Below, piece after piece: positions 34,758 to 43,391 of a DNA stretch of 64,000 nt (positions are counted from its first letter, which is position 1; each line of letters begins with the position of its first letter). A program made the position numbers and the translations under genes. Source of the stretch: Dyella psychrodurans (GTDB taxonomy: Bacteria > Pseudomonadota > Gammaproteobacteria > Xanthomonadales > Rhodanobacteraceae); the NCBI RefSeq assembly GCF_003363265.1, contig NZ_QRBF01000005.1:252571-316570 (forward strand), in the 5' to 3' direction. The notes below the pieces were generated by a model that saw only the letters and a list, made by a program, of their open reading frames with translations, made no database searches and was not told the DNA's origin.

Positions 34758-34853
34758 TGAGCCCATTGGTGGTGTAAATAGGCTCATCAGCTGAGCCCAT
34801 TATGGTGCATAATAGGCTCACAAGCTGAGCCTATTTGGAAGAAAATAGGCTCA
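34758..34853 (+). promoter_or_regulatory. Array of three inverted-repeat operators upstream of the fic gene
   Basis: Six 10-nt half-sites: TGAGCCCATT (34758-34767) with AATAGGCTCA (34777-34786); TGAGCCCATT (34792-34801) with AATAGGCTCA (34811-34820); TGAGCCTATT (34826-34835) with AATAGGCTCA (34844-34853). Within a pair the spacer is 9, 9 and 8 nt; between pairs it is 5 nt (TCAGC, CAAGC). Centres lie about 34 bp apart. The array ends 22 bp before the fic start codon. A dimeric regulator, possibly the Fic protein's own winged-helix domain, could bind cooperatively here. Confidence 0.75.
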
Positions 34854-34875
34854 GCGCCCTCAAAAGGCGCAGCCC

Positions 34876-36006
34876 ATGAGCGTTGAATGGATCTGGCAAC
34901 AGCCTCATTGGCCCAAGTTCACTTGGGTCAGTGAAGATTTCGCCTCCCTGCTAGCCGAATGCCACCAATCCCAGGGGAAACTCTTAGGGATGGCGGGGAC
35001 TGTCGACAAGGATGATTTGGCCAAGCGAGAGTTGAACACGCTCCTTCAAAACATCGTTAACTCGTCCAAGATCGAGGGCGAGCATTTGAATGAAGACGCC
35101 ATTCGCTCTTCATTGGCCAAGCGTCTTGGCGTCGTCGAGGCAGGTAGCACGCGTCCATCGCTCGCAAGCGAAGGCCTGGCCGAACTCATCCTAGACGCCA
35201 CCACGAACTACGATGCCCCGCTTGACCTCGATCGCTTGAAGTGGTGGCACACCCTCTTGTTTCCAGGCGACCAGGCCAGCTACGTACATAAACCCATCCT
35301 CGTGGGGGCATTGCGTAAAGAAGATCCTATGCAGGTTGTTTCCGGCCCGGAAAACCGGCGACGCGTCCATTTTGAAGCACCGCCATCTGCGAAAGTTGGA
35401 CGCGAGCTCCAGTCGTTTTTGAAGTGGTTTGAGAGTACGCGCGAATCTTCCGACATCGATCCATTCGTGCGCGCTGCCATCGCTCAATTCTGGTTTGTCA
35501 CCATCCATCCATTCGAAGACGGCAATGGCCGCATGGCTCGCGCACTCACCGACCTGGCGTTGTCACAAGCCGAACATCAATCGATTCGGCTTTACTCCAT
35601 GTCGCTGAGCATCCTCAATGACAGAGTCGGTTACTACAACGTCCTGGAATCCTGCCAGAAGTCCGGCATGGACATCACGCCATGGCTCGTATGGTTTCTG
35701 AAGACTCTAAAGAACAGCCTCGACGAAGCGCTGGCACGCATTGCGGCTGTCGTTGCGCGCATGCGCTTTTGGAGGGATCACGAAGCTACGGAATTGCAGC
35801 CAGAACAAAGACGCTTTCTAACTCGCATGCTCAGAGAGCTCGACGAGAATGAAAGCCCGACGTTTAGCGCGCGGAATTACAGGAACATCACGAGCGTATC
35901 GAAGCCAACGGCGAGCAGGCATTTGGCTGACTTGATAGCTAAGGGATGCATCGTTGGCGTCGACAGCGGCAAAGGTCCCGGAGCGCGGTACAAGCTCGCT
36001 CTGTGA
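34876..36006 (+). CDS. Fic family protein (DUF4172-Fic) with C-terminal DNA-binding region
   Basis: 376 residues. The N-terminal domain begins VEWIWQQPHWPKFTW (DUF4172 type) and contains NSSKIEGEHL, matching the inhibitory helix motif (S/T)xxxE(G/N). The Fic core HPFEDGNGRMAR (around 211-222) has the full catalytic motif HPFx(D/E)GNGRxxR, so AMP transfer or another nucleotide transfer should be possible when the inhibitory Glu is released. The C-terminal 70 residues (FLTRMLRELDENE, ARNYRNITSVSKPTASRHLADLI) look like a winged helix-turn-helix. This DNA-binding part and the operator array just upstream suggest autoregulation. Target proteins are unknown. Confidence 0.85.
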   Translation: MSVEWIWQQPHWPKFTWVSEDFASLLAECHQSQGKLLGMAGTVDKDDLAKRELNTLLQNIVNSSKIEGEHLNEDAIRSSLAKRLGVVEAGSTRPSLASEGLAELILDATTNYDAPLDLDRLKWWHTLLFPGDQASYVHKPILVGALRKEDPMQVVSGPENRRRVHFEAPPSAKVGRELQSFLKWFESTRESSDIDPFVRAAIAQFWFVTIHPFEDGNGRMARALTDLALSQAEHQSIRLYSMSLSILNDRVGYYNVLESCQKSGMDITPWLVWFLKTLKNSLDEALARIAAVVARMRFWRDHEATELQPEQRRFLTRMLRELDENESPTFSARNYRNITSVSKPTASRHLADLIAKGCIVGVDSGKGPGARYKLAL

Positions 36007-36142
36007 CGAAGTCCGGTGTCTATGGTTGATCAACATCGATGAAATCGCTTCGGCGGATCGGTGTAGTCGAAATTTTTTGGGGCGGCAGTGCCAACAGCGC
36101 TTGAAGCTTCACATAGTGTGCTTCGCACGGTTTATTAGATGA

Positions 36143-36570
36143 GAGACTAGGATTGTTCGCCCCATCCATGGGGCTCACCCCTCCGCGCTGCGCGCTCCGG
36201 GGCCAGCGCTGCGCGCTGTCCAAATTTGCTCCAGGCAAATTTGTCACTGCGAAGGCACGGATGCCGAAGCGAACATCGGCGCAGCCGATGGCCCGAAGGG
36301 CGAGGCACAGGATGTGCCGAGTCAACGATAGGTTCGAGTCCGACAGTCTCCCAGCCATACGCAAAAAGCCCGCCTTACGAACGGGCTTACTGCACACATG
36401 GAGGCTAGGATTGTTCGCCCCATCCATGGGGCTCACCCCTCCGCGCTGCGCGCTACGGGGCCAGCGCATTCGCGCTGTCCAAATTTGTTCCGGACAAATT
36501 TGTCGAACGATAGGTTCGAGTCCGACAGTCTCCCAGCCATACGCAAAAAGCCCGCCTTACGGGCGGGCTT
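36143..36570. repeat. Tandem duplicated tRNA-proximal repeat (two copies)
   Basis: Copy 1 is 36143-36390, copy 2 is 36401-36570. Each starts with GAG(A/G)CTAGGATTGTTCGCCC, then palindromes (GCCCC-ATCCAT-GGGGC; CAAATTTG pairs), then AGGTTCGAGTCC...TCTCCCAGCCATACGC and AAAAAGCCCGCC. The beginning and end of each copy are corrupted fragments of the tRNA-Gln 3' end that lies next to it. Copy 1 has about 80 extra bp between the palindrome and the tRNA-like part. These look like remnants of insertion or duplication at the tRNA attachment site. Confidence 0.65.
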
Positions 36571-36577
36571 TTTGCGT
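36541..36577. terminator. Bidirectional hairpin terminator beside tRNA-Gln
   Basis: ACGCAAAAAGCCCGCC (36541-36556), a 5-nt loop, then GGCGGGCTTTTTGCGT (36562-36577): a perfect 16-bp stem with A- and T-runs at the sides. On the minus strand it lies directly behind the tRNA. The inverted repeat in fact continues outward into the tRNA 3' end on both sides (30-bp arms 36527-36556 and 36562-36591). Confidence 0.85.
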
Positions 36578-36578
36578 A

Positions 36579-36652
36579 TGGCTGGGAGACTAGGATTCGA
36601 ACCTAGATAAACGGAGTCAGAGTCCGTTGTCCTACCGTTAGACGATCTCCCA
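36579..36652 (-). tRNA. tRNA-Gln (anticodon CTG)
   Basis: On the minus strand the acceptor arms are TGGGAGA and TCTCCCA, the discriminator is G and CCA is encoded. D-loop sequence TCGTCTAACGGTAGGAC, anticodon stem ACGGA with loop CTCTGAC (anticodon CTG), T arm CTAGG-TTCGAAT-CCTAG. All four arms pair. It is followed by a hairpin terminator and sits at the border between accessory and core genes, next to fragments of its own 3' end, which makes it a likely integration site. Confidence 0.95.
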
Positions 36653-36719
36653 ATGTCGTACCGAGCGGTGCGCTCTGACTTTGTGCACCGGACGGTCGAA
36701 TCGCTGCCTCTTGCGAGGA

Positions 36720-37112
36720 TTAGCGCTTCGAGAACTGGGTAGCGCGACGTGCCTTGTGCAGACCGACCTTCTTACGCTCGACTTCACGGGCGTCGCGGGT
36801 CACGAAGCCAGCCTTGCGGAGCTGGGTCTTGAGGCTTTCGTCGTACTCGATCAAAGCGCGGGCGATGCCGAGGCGGATGGCGCCGGCCTGGCCGGTGATG
36901 CCGCCGCCGGAAACCGTGACCTTGATGTCGAACTTGTCGGCGCTCTGGGTCAGTTCGAGCGGCTGGCGCACGATCATGCGCGAGGTCTCGCGACCGAAGA
37001 ACTGATCAAGGCTCTTGCCGTTGACTTCGATTGCGCCGGTGCCCTTGCGCAGGAACACGCGAGCTGCGGAGGTCTTGCGGCGGCCGGTGCCGTAATTCTG
37101 CTGAATCGCCAT
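36720..37112 (-). CDS. rpsI: 30S ribosomal protein S9
   Basis: 130 residues, the usual length, with the S9 signature IVVNGKSL-like [34 protein letters not shown] and the basic tail [17 protein letters not shown] that reaches the ribosomal P-site tRNA. It lies 9 nt downstream of rplM on the minus strand, the near-universal rplM-rpsI operon. Confidence 0.98.
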   Translation of the reverse strand: MAIQQNYGTGRRKTSAARVFLRKGTGAIEVNGKSLDQFFGRETSRMIVRQPLELTQSADKFDIKVTVSGGGITGQAGAIRLGIARALIEYDESLKTQLRKAGFVTRDAREVERKKVGLHKARRATQFSKR

Positions 37113-37121
37113 GTTGCTTCC

Positions 37122-37550
37122 TTAGATTTCCAGCGCCTGCGGCTGCTGTGCGGTGTGCGGATGTTCGGCGCCACCGTAAACCTTGAGCTTGCGGTACATG
37201 GCGCGGCCCAGCGGGTTTTTCGGCAGCATGCCCTTCACGGCGATCTCGATGACGCGCTCGGGATGGGTGGCCAGCATGTCTTTCAGACTGGTGGTCTTGA
37301 GGTTGCCGACGTAACCGGTGAAACGGTGGTACTTCTTGTCGTCCAGCTTGGCGCCGGTGACAGCCACCTTCTCGGCGTTGATCACGACGATGTAGTCGCC
37401 GGTATCGACGTGCGGGGTGAACTCGGGCTTATGCTTGCCGCGGAGACGACGCGCGATCTCAGTCGAGAGACGACCGAGGGTCTTGTCCGTGGCGTCAACC
37501 ACGTACCAGTCGCGCTTGACGCTTTCCGGCTTGGCGCTGAACGTTTTCAT
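37122..37550 (-). CDS. rplM: 50S ribosomal protein L13
   Basis: 142 residues, full length. [20 protein letters not shown], the [20 protein letters not shown] region and [20 protein letters not shown] are characteristic of L13. ATG 37550 gives the expected N-terminus [15 protein letters not shown]; an upstream in-frame ATG at 37631 would add 27 foreign residues. First gene of the operon with rpsI. Confidence 0.98.
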   Translation of the reverse strand: MKTFSAKPESVKRDWYVVDATDKTLGRLSTEIARRLRGKHKPEFTPHVDTGDYIVVINAEKVAVTGAKLDDKKYHRFTGYVGNLKTTSLKDMLATHPERVIEIAVKGMLPKNPLGRAMYRKLKVYGGAEHPHTAQQPQALEI

Positions 37551-37675
37551 TTCGGAATACCTGTCTGCCGCCACATGGGCGGTAAGCGGAATCGGTGGAA
37601 CAAAGGCGCGAGATGATAGCGAAGCTTTCATCTGCCGCGCAAGCCCACGGTGGGCTGCGAGTCGGCAATGATAAC

Positions 37676-38875
37676 ATGAATGTTATGCCCTTTGAGAAGC
37701 CCCAACACCGCATTGCCGTGCTGGCAGACCAGTGCGTGCAATGCGGCCTGTGCCTGCCGGTCTGCCCCACTTACGCGCTGGACGGCAATGAGGCCGAATC
37801 GCCCCGCGGGCGCATTGCCATCGCGGCGGCGCTGGCGCGGGGTGAGGTATCGCCTTCCCCGGCGCTGCGCGAGCCGCTGGATCATTGCCTGGGCTGCCTG
37901 AATTGCCAGCGGGTGTGCCCGGCGGGCGTTCAGTATGAAGAATTGCTGGTGGAAACGCGCGCCCTGCTGGGGCCGGCACCCACCCGGCCTAAATTTCTGC
38001 TGGGGTTGGCAAAGCGGCCGAAGCTGAATCGCTGGCTGCAGCGATTGGCCCGCTGGACGGGCGCGGCGTATTGGCTGCCTGCCCTGCCCGGTTTTCGGAC
38101 CAGTTCGGCGTGGCGGGCGGCATTGTCGCTGCTTCCCCGGAATCAGGCGCCGCCAGCTTCCATTCGGGAAGCCAAGCCATCGGCCCAGCCTGTGGGCACG
38201 GTCGCCCTTTTTCCCGGCTGCGCCGCCAGCGTCCAGGATGCCGAGGCGGAGCGCGCTGCCGAAACCTTGCTGCGCGCCGCCGATTTTCGAGTGACTCGCC
38301 TGCCGGCTTTCTGTTGCGGAGCGCTTGATGCGCACGATGGCGAGGCGGCAGGAGCCGAGGCATCCGCAGCCCACGTTCGCGAAGCGTGGCGCGCTGCCGG
38401 CGCCGATTACCTGGTCACCGTGACACCCGGCTGCCTGGGCACGTTGCGCCGCGCCCTGCCGGATGTGCGCGTGGACGATCCGTATCGCCTGCTGGCCGAG
38501 CGCGTCAATACGTTGCGTTTCCGTCCTTTGACGCTGCGCGCCGCACTGCATGTGCCGTGCACGCAGGCGAACGTGGCGCGCAGCGACGCGGCGCTCGTGA
38601 AGCTGCTGCAACGAATCCCCGATCTCGACGTGAAGCGCCTTCCCGCGCCGCCCTATTGCTGTGGTGCGGCGGGTAGTCACGTGTTGCAGTTCCCGGAACG
38701 GGCCGCGCTGTTGCGCGACGATATGCTTTCGAACGTCCACACGCTGGATGTCCAACTGCTTCTGTCGTCCAATATCGGCTGCCGGCTTCATCTTGCGGCA
38801 GGGCTGGCCGGACAGGCATCGACGCTTCCGACCATGCATCCGCTCACCCTGCTCGCACAGCAATGGGAACCTTGA
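37676..38875 (+). CDS. Glycolate oxidase iron-sulfur subunit (GlcF)-like protein
   Basis: About 399 residues. Two ferredoxin clusters [12 protein letters not shown] and [12 protein letters not shown] would hold two [4Fe-4S], and two CCG domains follow ([10 protein letters not shown] and [10 protein letters not shown]) as in GlcF, HdrB and related electron-transfer subunits. No flavin subunit (GlcD) is adjacent, so its partner dehydrogenase is elsewhere. It is divergent from rplM with a ~125-bp gap and coupled to coq7 by TGATG. ATG 37676 is chosen; ATG 37685 is equally possible. Confidence 0.8.
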   Translation: MNVMPFEKPQHRIAVLADQCVQCGLCLPVCPTYALDGNEAESPRGRIAIAAALARGEVSPSPALREPLDHCLGCLNCQRVCPAGVQYEELLVETRALLGPAPTRPKFLLGLAKRPKLNRWLQRLARWTGAAYWLPALPGFRTSSAWRAALSLLPRNQAPPASIREAKPSAQPVGTVALFPGCAASVQDAEAERAAETLLRAADFRVTRLPAFCCGALDAHDGEAAGAEASAAHVREAWRAAGADYLVTVTPGCLGTLRRALPDVRVDDPYRLLAERVNTLRFRPLTLRAALHVPCTQANVARSDAALVKLLQRIPDLDVKRLPAPPYCCGAAGSHVLQFPERAALLRDDMLSNVHTLDVQLLLSSNIGCRLHLAAGLAGQASTLPTMHPLTLLAQQWEP

Positions 38876-39528
38876 TGGACACCACCGCAAACATTCGCTC
38901 GCTCTCGCCCTTCGACCGCCTGCTTGCCGGCATCGAACGCGCCATGGAAACCGTGGCCGGGTCGCCGGAAGCGCGTCGCGTATCGCCGGCGCACGGCATC
39001 GCCGACGCGGAGATGGACGATGCCGAGCGTCGCCACGCCGCAGGCTTGATGCGCGTGAATCACACGGGCGAGGTGTGCGCGCAGGCGTTGTACGACGGAC
39101 AGGCCGCGCTTGCACGCAAGGACGAAAATCGCGCGCATCTGCAGCATGCTGCCGCCGAGGAGACGGATCATCTCGCCTGGTGTGCCGAGCGCCTGAACGA
39201 GCTGGATAGCCATCCCAGCCGGCTCAATGCGCTGTGGTATGCGGGCAGCTATGCGATCGGCGCGCTCGCTGCATTGGCGGGCGATGCGATCAGTCTCGGT
39301 TTCGTGGTGGAAACGGAGAAGCAGGTGGAGGCGCATCTTGCCGATCATATGGACCGGCTGCCTGCTCAGGACGAGCGTTCGCGTGCGGTGCTTCATCAGA
39401 TGCAGAACGATGAGGTGCAGCATGCGCAGAATGCGCGCGAGCGTGGTGGCGTGAAGCTACCGTTTCCGATTCCGCAGGTGATGCATGTGAGTTCGATGGT
39501 GATGAAGACGGTGGCGTACCGAATCTAA
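38875..39528 (+). CDS. coq7: Demethoxyubiquinone hydroxylase Coq7
   Basis: 217 residues with the di-iron ligand pattern of Coq7: [37 protein letters not shown] and NDEVQHAQ (two ExxH-type motifs). It hydroxylates 2-nonaprenyl- or octaprenyl-3-methyl-6-methoxybenzoquinol in ubiquinone synthesis, at the membrane. The ATG overlaps the preceding stop (TGATG), so translation is coupled to the Fe-S subunit. This is the usual Xanthomonadales arrangement. Confidence 0.93.
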   Translation: MDTTANIRSLSPFDRLLAGIERAMETVAGSPEARRVSPAHGIADAEMDDAERRHAAGLMRVNHTGEVCAQALYDGQAALARKDENRAHLQHAAAEETDHLAWCAERLNELDSHPSRLNALWYAGSYAIGALAALAGDAISLGFVVETEKQVEAHLADHMDRLPAQDERSRAVLHQMQNDEVQHAQNARERGGVKLPFPIPQVMHVSSMVMKTVAYRI

Positions 39529-39531
39529 AAG

Positions 39532-39662
39532 CCCTCTCCCCTCCGGGGAGAGGGTTTGGGTGAGGGGATACTCTTGCGGTCGTGTCGATTTGGAGCACGG
39601 GTTAAAGAGGCTCTTTCGCAAGATTGGCCCCTCACCTCGGTCCTCTCCCCGGAGGGGAGAGG
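39532..39662. repeat. Paired inverted intergenic repeat, family B
   Basis: Arm 1 (39532-39568) reads CCCTCTCCCCTCCGGGGAGAGG... and arm 2 (39627-39662) is its reverse complement (CCCCTCACC ... CCGGAGGGGAGAGG). Between them lie about 58 nt ending GCAAGATTGG. The same architecture occurs at 41516-41647. Confidence 0.8.
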
Positions 39663-39696
39663 AGGAAAAGCCGATCTCTTGCGCGCCGCGAAAGAA

Positions 39697-39725
39697 AAAA
39701 CCCGCCTTTTGGCGGGTTTTCTTTT
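39697..39725. terminator. Bidirectional terminator between coq7 and speD
   Basis: AAAACCCGCC (39697-39706), TTTT loop, GGCGGGTTTT (39711-39720), then CTTTT. It would serve both the plus-strand coq7 and minus-strand speD transcripts; it overlaps the last bases of speD. Confidence 0.85.
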
Positions 39726-40509
39726 ACATCAGGTTGCGACCGTGGAAGAGTTCTTCGATCTCCCGACGCAGCAGCTGCTCAATCTTCTGACGCTCCTTGA
39801 ACGACAGGTCGTCGGCATGCGCTTCGAACAGGTAGGTGTCGAGGTCGAAGTCCTTGATGTGCATCTTCGTGTGGAAGATGTTTTCCTGGTACACGTTCAC
39901 GTCGAACATTTCGTACTTCTGGCGGATGTGGCGCGCCAGGTAATCCTGCACCGAGTTGATCTTGTGGTCGATGAAGTGCTTCTTGCCCTTCACGTCGCGG
40001 GTGAAGCCGCGCACGCGGTAGTCGCACACCACGATGTCCGACTCGAAGCTGTCGATCAGATAGTTCAGGGCCTTCAACGGGGAAATCACGCCGCAGGTGG
40101 CAACATCGATATCCGCACGGAAGGTCGCGATGCCGTTGTGGGGATGCGTTTCCGGGTAGGTGTGGACGGTGATGTGGCTCTTGTCCATGTGCGCCACCAC
40201 CGCTTCGGAGATGGTGTCGCGGCCCAGCTTCTCCACCACCGGCTCTTCGGAGATGAGGATCGTCACCGAGGCACCCTGCGGATCGTAGTCCTGGCGGGCC
40301 ACGTTGAGGATGTTCGCACCGATGATCTCGGCCACGTCGGTGAGGATCTGGGTGAGACGGTCGGCGTCGTACTGCTCGTCGATGTACTCGATGTAACGCT
40401 GGCGCTGATCTTCCGACACGGCATAGCAAATGTCGTAGATGTTGAAGCTCAGGGCCTTGGTCAGGTTGTTGAAGCCCTGCAAACGCAGGCGCGGGAGGGG
40501 TTTCACCAC
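39724..40509 (-). CDS. speD: S-adenosylmethionine decarboxylase proenzyme (E. coli type)
   Basis: 261 residues, like E. coli SpeD. The start [20 protein letters not shown] is typical. The self-cleavage site [13 protein letters not shown] places the cut between Lys110 and Ser111, with Ser111 becoming the pyruvoyl group. Decarboxylated SAM feeds spermidine synthesis, which releases MTA. The start is a GTG at 40509, preceded by GGAG with 7-nt spacing; longer frames add a non-homologous N-terminus. Convergent with coq7. Confidence 0.95.
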   Translation of the reverse strand: MVKPLPRLRLQGFNNLTKALSFNIYDICYAVSEDQRQRYIEYIDEQYDADRLTQILTDVAEIIGANILNVARQDYDPQGASVTILISEEPVVEKLGRDTISEAVVAHMDKSHITVHTYPETHPHNGIATFRADIDVATCGVISPLKALNYLIDSFESDIVVCDYRVRGFTRDVKGKKHFIDHKINSVQDYLARHIRQKYEMFDVNVYQENIFHTKMHIKDFDLDTYLFEAHADDLSFKERQKIEQLLRREIEELFHGRNLM

Positions 40510-40796
40510 GGCGACACTCCATGGCCGGGTCACGGCCGACAGGTGAGGCGGGTTAGCTACAAGGGTCCCCGCTGAAATTGGACAGACGTGCTGGACCCTT
40601 ATCCTGCACGCCTCTTGTGTACGGACGATGGCAACTGTCACCATCCGGTAGATTGCGAAGTATGCGGCAAAACGGTTGAAAACTGAACCTTCGGGGCTCG
40701 CTCCGACTTTGCCATAATGCGAAAGTTGTCAGGGACGTACGCCTCTTGGCCGCTGGATGGGGCGGCTCATGAACTATCAGCTTGGGGAAAACTTCT

Positions 40797-41492
40797 GTGG
40801 TGCAGCTGAAATATCAATTACAACAAGCGTTCGAAAAGTCTCAGGCGCCCCTCGGCTTTGCGCCGGACCCCGCAGCCATGGAACGTTTCCTTGGCCTTTG
40901 CCACCGCCGCCGCTACCCCGGCAAGACCGCCATCATCCGCCCCGGCGACCCCGCCAACACGCTTTATTACGTCATCGAAGGCTCGCTGGCCGTCTGCACC
41001 GAGGACGAACAGGGGCGTGAACTGATCCTGGCCTATATCAGCCGTGGCCAGTTCATCGGCGAGATGGGCCTGTTCGTGGAACAGGCGCAGCGCGAGTCGA
41101 TGGTGCGCACCCGCAGCGCCTGCGAGATGGCCGAGATCAGCTACGAGCGTCTGTTCCAGCTGATGGAAGGCCCGCTGCGCGACGAATGTCCGAAGATCCT
41201 GTTCGCCATCGGCGCTCAGTTGACCCACCGCCTCCTGCGCACCTCGCGCCAGGTGAGCCGGATGGCGTTCATGGATGTGACGAACCGCATCTCCCGCACC
41301 CTGCTGGACCTGTGCCAGGAGCCGGATGCGATGAGCCATCCCGACGGTACCCAGATCCGCATTTCGCGTCAGGAAGTCAGCCGCATCGTGGGTTGCTCGC
41401 GCGAGATGGTCGGCCGCGTGCTCAAGCAGCTCGAGGAGCAAGGCATGATCGAGGTGTCCGGCAAGACCATCGTGGTGCGCGGCACCCGCTGA
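40797..41492 (+). CDS. clp: CRP/FNR family global regulator Clp
   Basis: About 231 residues. The cyclic-nucleotide-binding domain has RPGDPANTLYYVIEGSLAV and GQFIGEMGLFVE; the C-terminal helix-turn-helix is ISRQEVSRIVGCSREMVGRVL, close to Xanthomonas Clp, which controls exoenzymes and virulence and responds to c-di-GMP rather than cAMP. GGGGA lies 8 nt upstream of the GTG at 40797; a TTG at 40782 is an alternative. Conserved position next to speD. No regulatory site was searched for here. Confidence 0.88.
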   Translation: MVQLKYQLQQAFEKSQAPLGFAPDPAAMERFLGLCHRRRYPGKTAIIRPGDPANTLYYVIEGSLAVCTEDEQGRELILAYISRGQFIGEMGLFVEQAQRESMVRTRSACEMAEISYERLFQLMEGPLRDECPKILFAIGAQLTHRLLRTSRQVSRMAFMDVTNRISRTLLDLCQEPDAMSHPDGTQIRISRQEVSRIVGCSREMVGRVLKQLEEQGMIEVSGKTIVVRGTR

Positions 41493-41515
41493 CACCCTGC
41501 CTCCTCGCGCTTTTC

Positions 41516-41647
41516 CTCCTCTCCCCTCCGGGGAGAGGACCGAGGTGAGGGGACACGCTCGCCCCAGTCCTTATAAGAGCCACGCTCTTATGTGAGCATC
41601 AGGCAAGATTGCCCCTCACCCCAACCCTCTCCCCAAAGGGGAGAGGG
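41516..41647. repeat. Paired inverted intergenic repeat, family B (second full copy)
   Basis: Arm 1 at 41516-41553 (CTCCTCTCCCCTCCGGGGAG... ending GAGGTGAGGGG) and arm 2 at 41611-41647 (CCCCTCACCCCAACCCTCTC...GGGGAGAGGG) are reverse complements. The centre has a perfect hairpin ATAAGAGC-CAC-GCTCTTAT (41573-41591) and ends GCAAGATTG, as in the copy at 39532-39662. Confidence 0.8.
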
Positions 41648-41649
41648 AG

Positions 41650-42606
41650 CTATGAGCGGCGAGGTTCGTAGATCATGTAGACATCCGCCCGCTCGTAATG
41701 CGAGCCCGGGCGGATGTTCGGCTGCAAGCGGAATCCAGCCTGCTCGTACATGCGCAGCGCGGGCTTGAGGATGCTGTTGGATTCCAGGAACAAGGTCGTG
41801 CCGCCGCGCCGATGGAATTCGGCAATCGCCGCGTCCAGCAAGCGTTTGCCCGCACCAAGGCCGCGGAATGTTTCATCCACGCTCATCTTGGTCAGCTCGA
41901 ACACGCCGGGCGATTCCTGCAGCAGCGCACAGGTGCCGATGATTTCGTCGCCAAGGCGCGCAAAGAAAATCTCGCCGCCGGGTTGCAGGATGTAGCGCTC
42001 CGGATCGTTAAGCACCGCGCGGTCGATGTCCTCGATGCGGAAATAGCGTTCCAGCCACTGCGCATTCAAGCGATAGAAGTGTTCGCGCCACTCGGGCGCA
42101 TACGGCACGATCTCCACCGGCCTGGCCAGCAGCGCCGTGTGTTCGGCAAGAATGGCGTCGACGATGGGGCGCTCCTGTAGCGCACGCTCGCAGGCCTCGA
42201 TGGCAGCCAGCAACTGCGCGGCGTGTTCGCCGAGCGACGACGTCACGCCTTTGCGAACGGCGCACCAGATGGGTCCGAGTTCGGCCATCGCGCCGTGCGC
42301 CTTATCGGTGAGAACCAACACGGTACGACGGCCATCGGCCGGATCGCGCCGGCGCTTCACCATGCCGGCACGGACCAGCTTGTCGGTGAGCTGGCTGACG
42401 GCGGAGTGGGTCTGGCCGATGGCGTTGGCCACCTCGGTGACCGAACCGGGCCCGACATCCCACAGGTAGCGCATGACCGGCAGCCAGCGGGATTCGATGC
42501 GGGCGCCGCGCGCCTGATAGACCGCGTCCGCCGCGCCATAGAAGTGATCGCTGAGCGCCTTGAGGCGACTCCCAAGGGCCAGTTTTCCCAATGATGCCAA
42601 GTACAT
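41650..42606 (-). CDS. MarR-GNAT fusion protein (regulator with acetyltransferase domain)
   Basis: 318 residues. Residues 1-150 are a MarR-type winged helix (RYLWDVGPGSVTEVANAIGQ, SAVSQLTDKLVRAG, RRRDPADGRRTVLVLT). Residues 165-318 are a GNAT fold (IIGTCALLQESPGVFELTKM, DETFRGLGAGKRLLDAAIAE with the acetyl-CoA loop R-G-L-G-A-G, TLFLESNSILKPALRMYEQAGF). Such fusions couple DNA binding to acetyl transfer; ligands and targets are generally unknown. It lies on the minus strand beside a family B repeat. Confidence 0.88.
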   Translation of the reverse strand: MYLASLGKLALGSRLKALSDHFYGAADAVYQARGARIESRWLPVMRYLWDVGPGSVTEVANAIGQTHSAVSQLTDKLVRAGMVKRRRDPADGRRTVLVLTDKAHGAMAELGPIWCAVRKGVTSSLGEHAAQLLAAIEACERALQERPIVDAILAEHTALLARPVEIVPYAPEWREHFYRLNAQWLERYFRIEDIDRAVLNDPERYILQPGGEIFFARLGDEIIGTCALLQESPGVFELTKMSVDETFRGLGAGKRLLDAAIAEFHRRGGTTLFLESNSILKPALRMYEQAGFRLQPNIRPGSHYERADVYMIYEPRRS

Positions 42607-42685
42607 AGACCGACTCGTCGAGCAGATACGTAAGTACTAACGTATCTCGGCCGAGATGGCCTTGCAAGTGTCTGCCAAACGGAAA

Positions 42686-43387
42686 TCAGTACCAGTCAAC
42701 GCGCGCGACCGTCCGACCCAGCGCCCTCTCCATGCGCTTGCACAGCTTGGGCGAGCCGTTGACCAGCACCGCCTCGTGCGCCTGCTTGAGCATCTGCGCG
42801 TCGAGCATCGAATCGCCGTAGGCGACACGCCAGCTTTTCACGCCCTTGCCGACCAGGCTTTGCACCTTGCGGCGCCCCACGTTGTGCAAACTGATCCGCA
42901 AGCCCGACCAACCGGGCTTCAGCTGCGAGCCGATCACGCCGATGTCCGGCAAGCCGATCTGCGACAGCAGGCGCGCGGCGAGCGTCTGCTCGCAGCCGGT
43001 CACCACGATCACTTCATCGCCATCGGCCACGTGCTTGCGCAAGGTCTGCAGGCCATCGCGGCAAAACTGGCGCGGGCGACGCACCGCCTGATCGACAAAC
43101 GCATCGACCGCCTGCTGATAACGCTTCTGCCCCATGCCGAACAGGGCCACATGCACCAGCGCACGCGCCGCCCACCAGCGCGAGAACACCAGGCACAGCA
43201 ACCACCACGGCATGGTCAGCAACGCGAGCAGCTTGCTCAGCAGCGAATGCTTGAAGCGATGACGCATGAACATGGAGAACGAATCGCCGTGAAACAACAC
43301 GCCGTCGAAATCGAAAACCACGATGCGCGACGCGCGCGCCTCGGCGCCGGTGTGCTCCGGCGCAGCCGTCTTGTCCCCTGTAAACAT
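42686..43387 (-). CDS. HAD-IB family phosphatase with a hydrophobic cap
   Basis: 233 residues. Motif I is IVVFDFDGVLFHGDS, motif II VIVVTGCEQT, motif III a Lys in VGRRKVQ, and motif IV AYGDSMLDAQML. The HAD-IB subgroup (SerB, phosphatidylglycerophosphatase C, CicA-like) acts on phosphoserine or lipid phosphates. A hydrophobic stretch LLALLTMPWWLLCLVFSRWW at about 55-75 suggests contact with the membrane. ATG 43387 lies 4 nt after the trpC stop, so it is co-transcribed with the trp genes. Confidence 0.8.
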   Translation of the reverse strand: MFTGDKTAAPEHTGAEARASRIVVFDFDGVLFHGDSFSMFMRHRFKHSLLSKLLALLTMPWWLLCLVFSRWWAARALVHVALFGMGQKRYQQAVDAFVDQAVRRPRQFCRDGLQTLRKHVADGDEVIVVTGCEQTLAARLLSQIGLPDIGVIGSQLKPGWSGLRISLHNVGRRKVQSLVGKGVKSWRVAYGDSMLDAQMLKQAHEAVLVNGSPKLCKRMERALGRTVARVDWY

Positions 43388-43391
43388 GATG

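Noticed and set aside
36143-36600. CRISPR array
   Set aside because: Only two long, unequal copies with tRNA-like ends; no short regular repeats and spacers, no cas genes.
36153-36610. Plus-strand proteins of 60-146 aa in the tRNA-proximal repeat
   Set aside because: They translate the duplicated repeat and tRNA debris (repeated NDRFESDSLPAIRKKPAL strings), a common annotation artefact.
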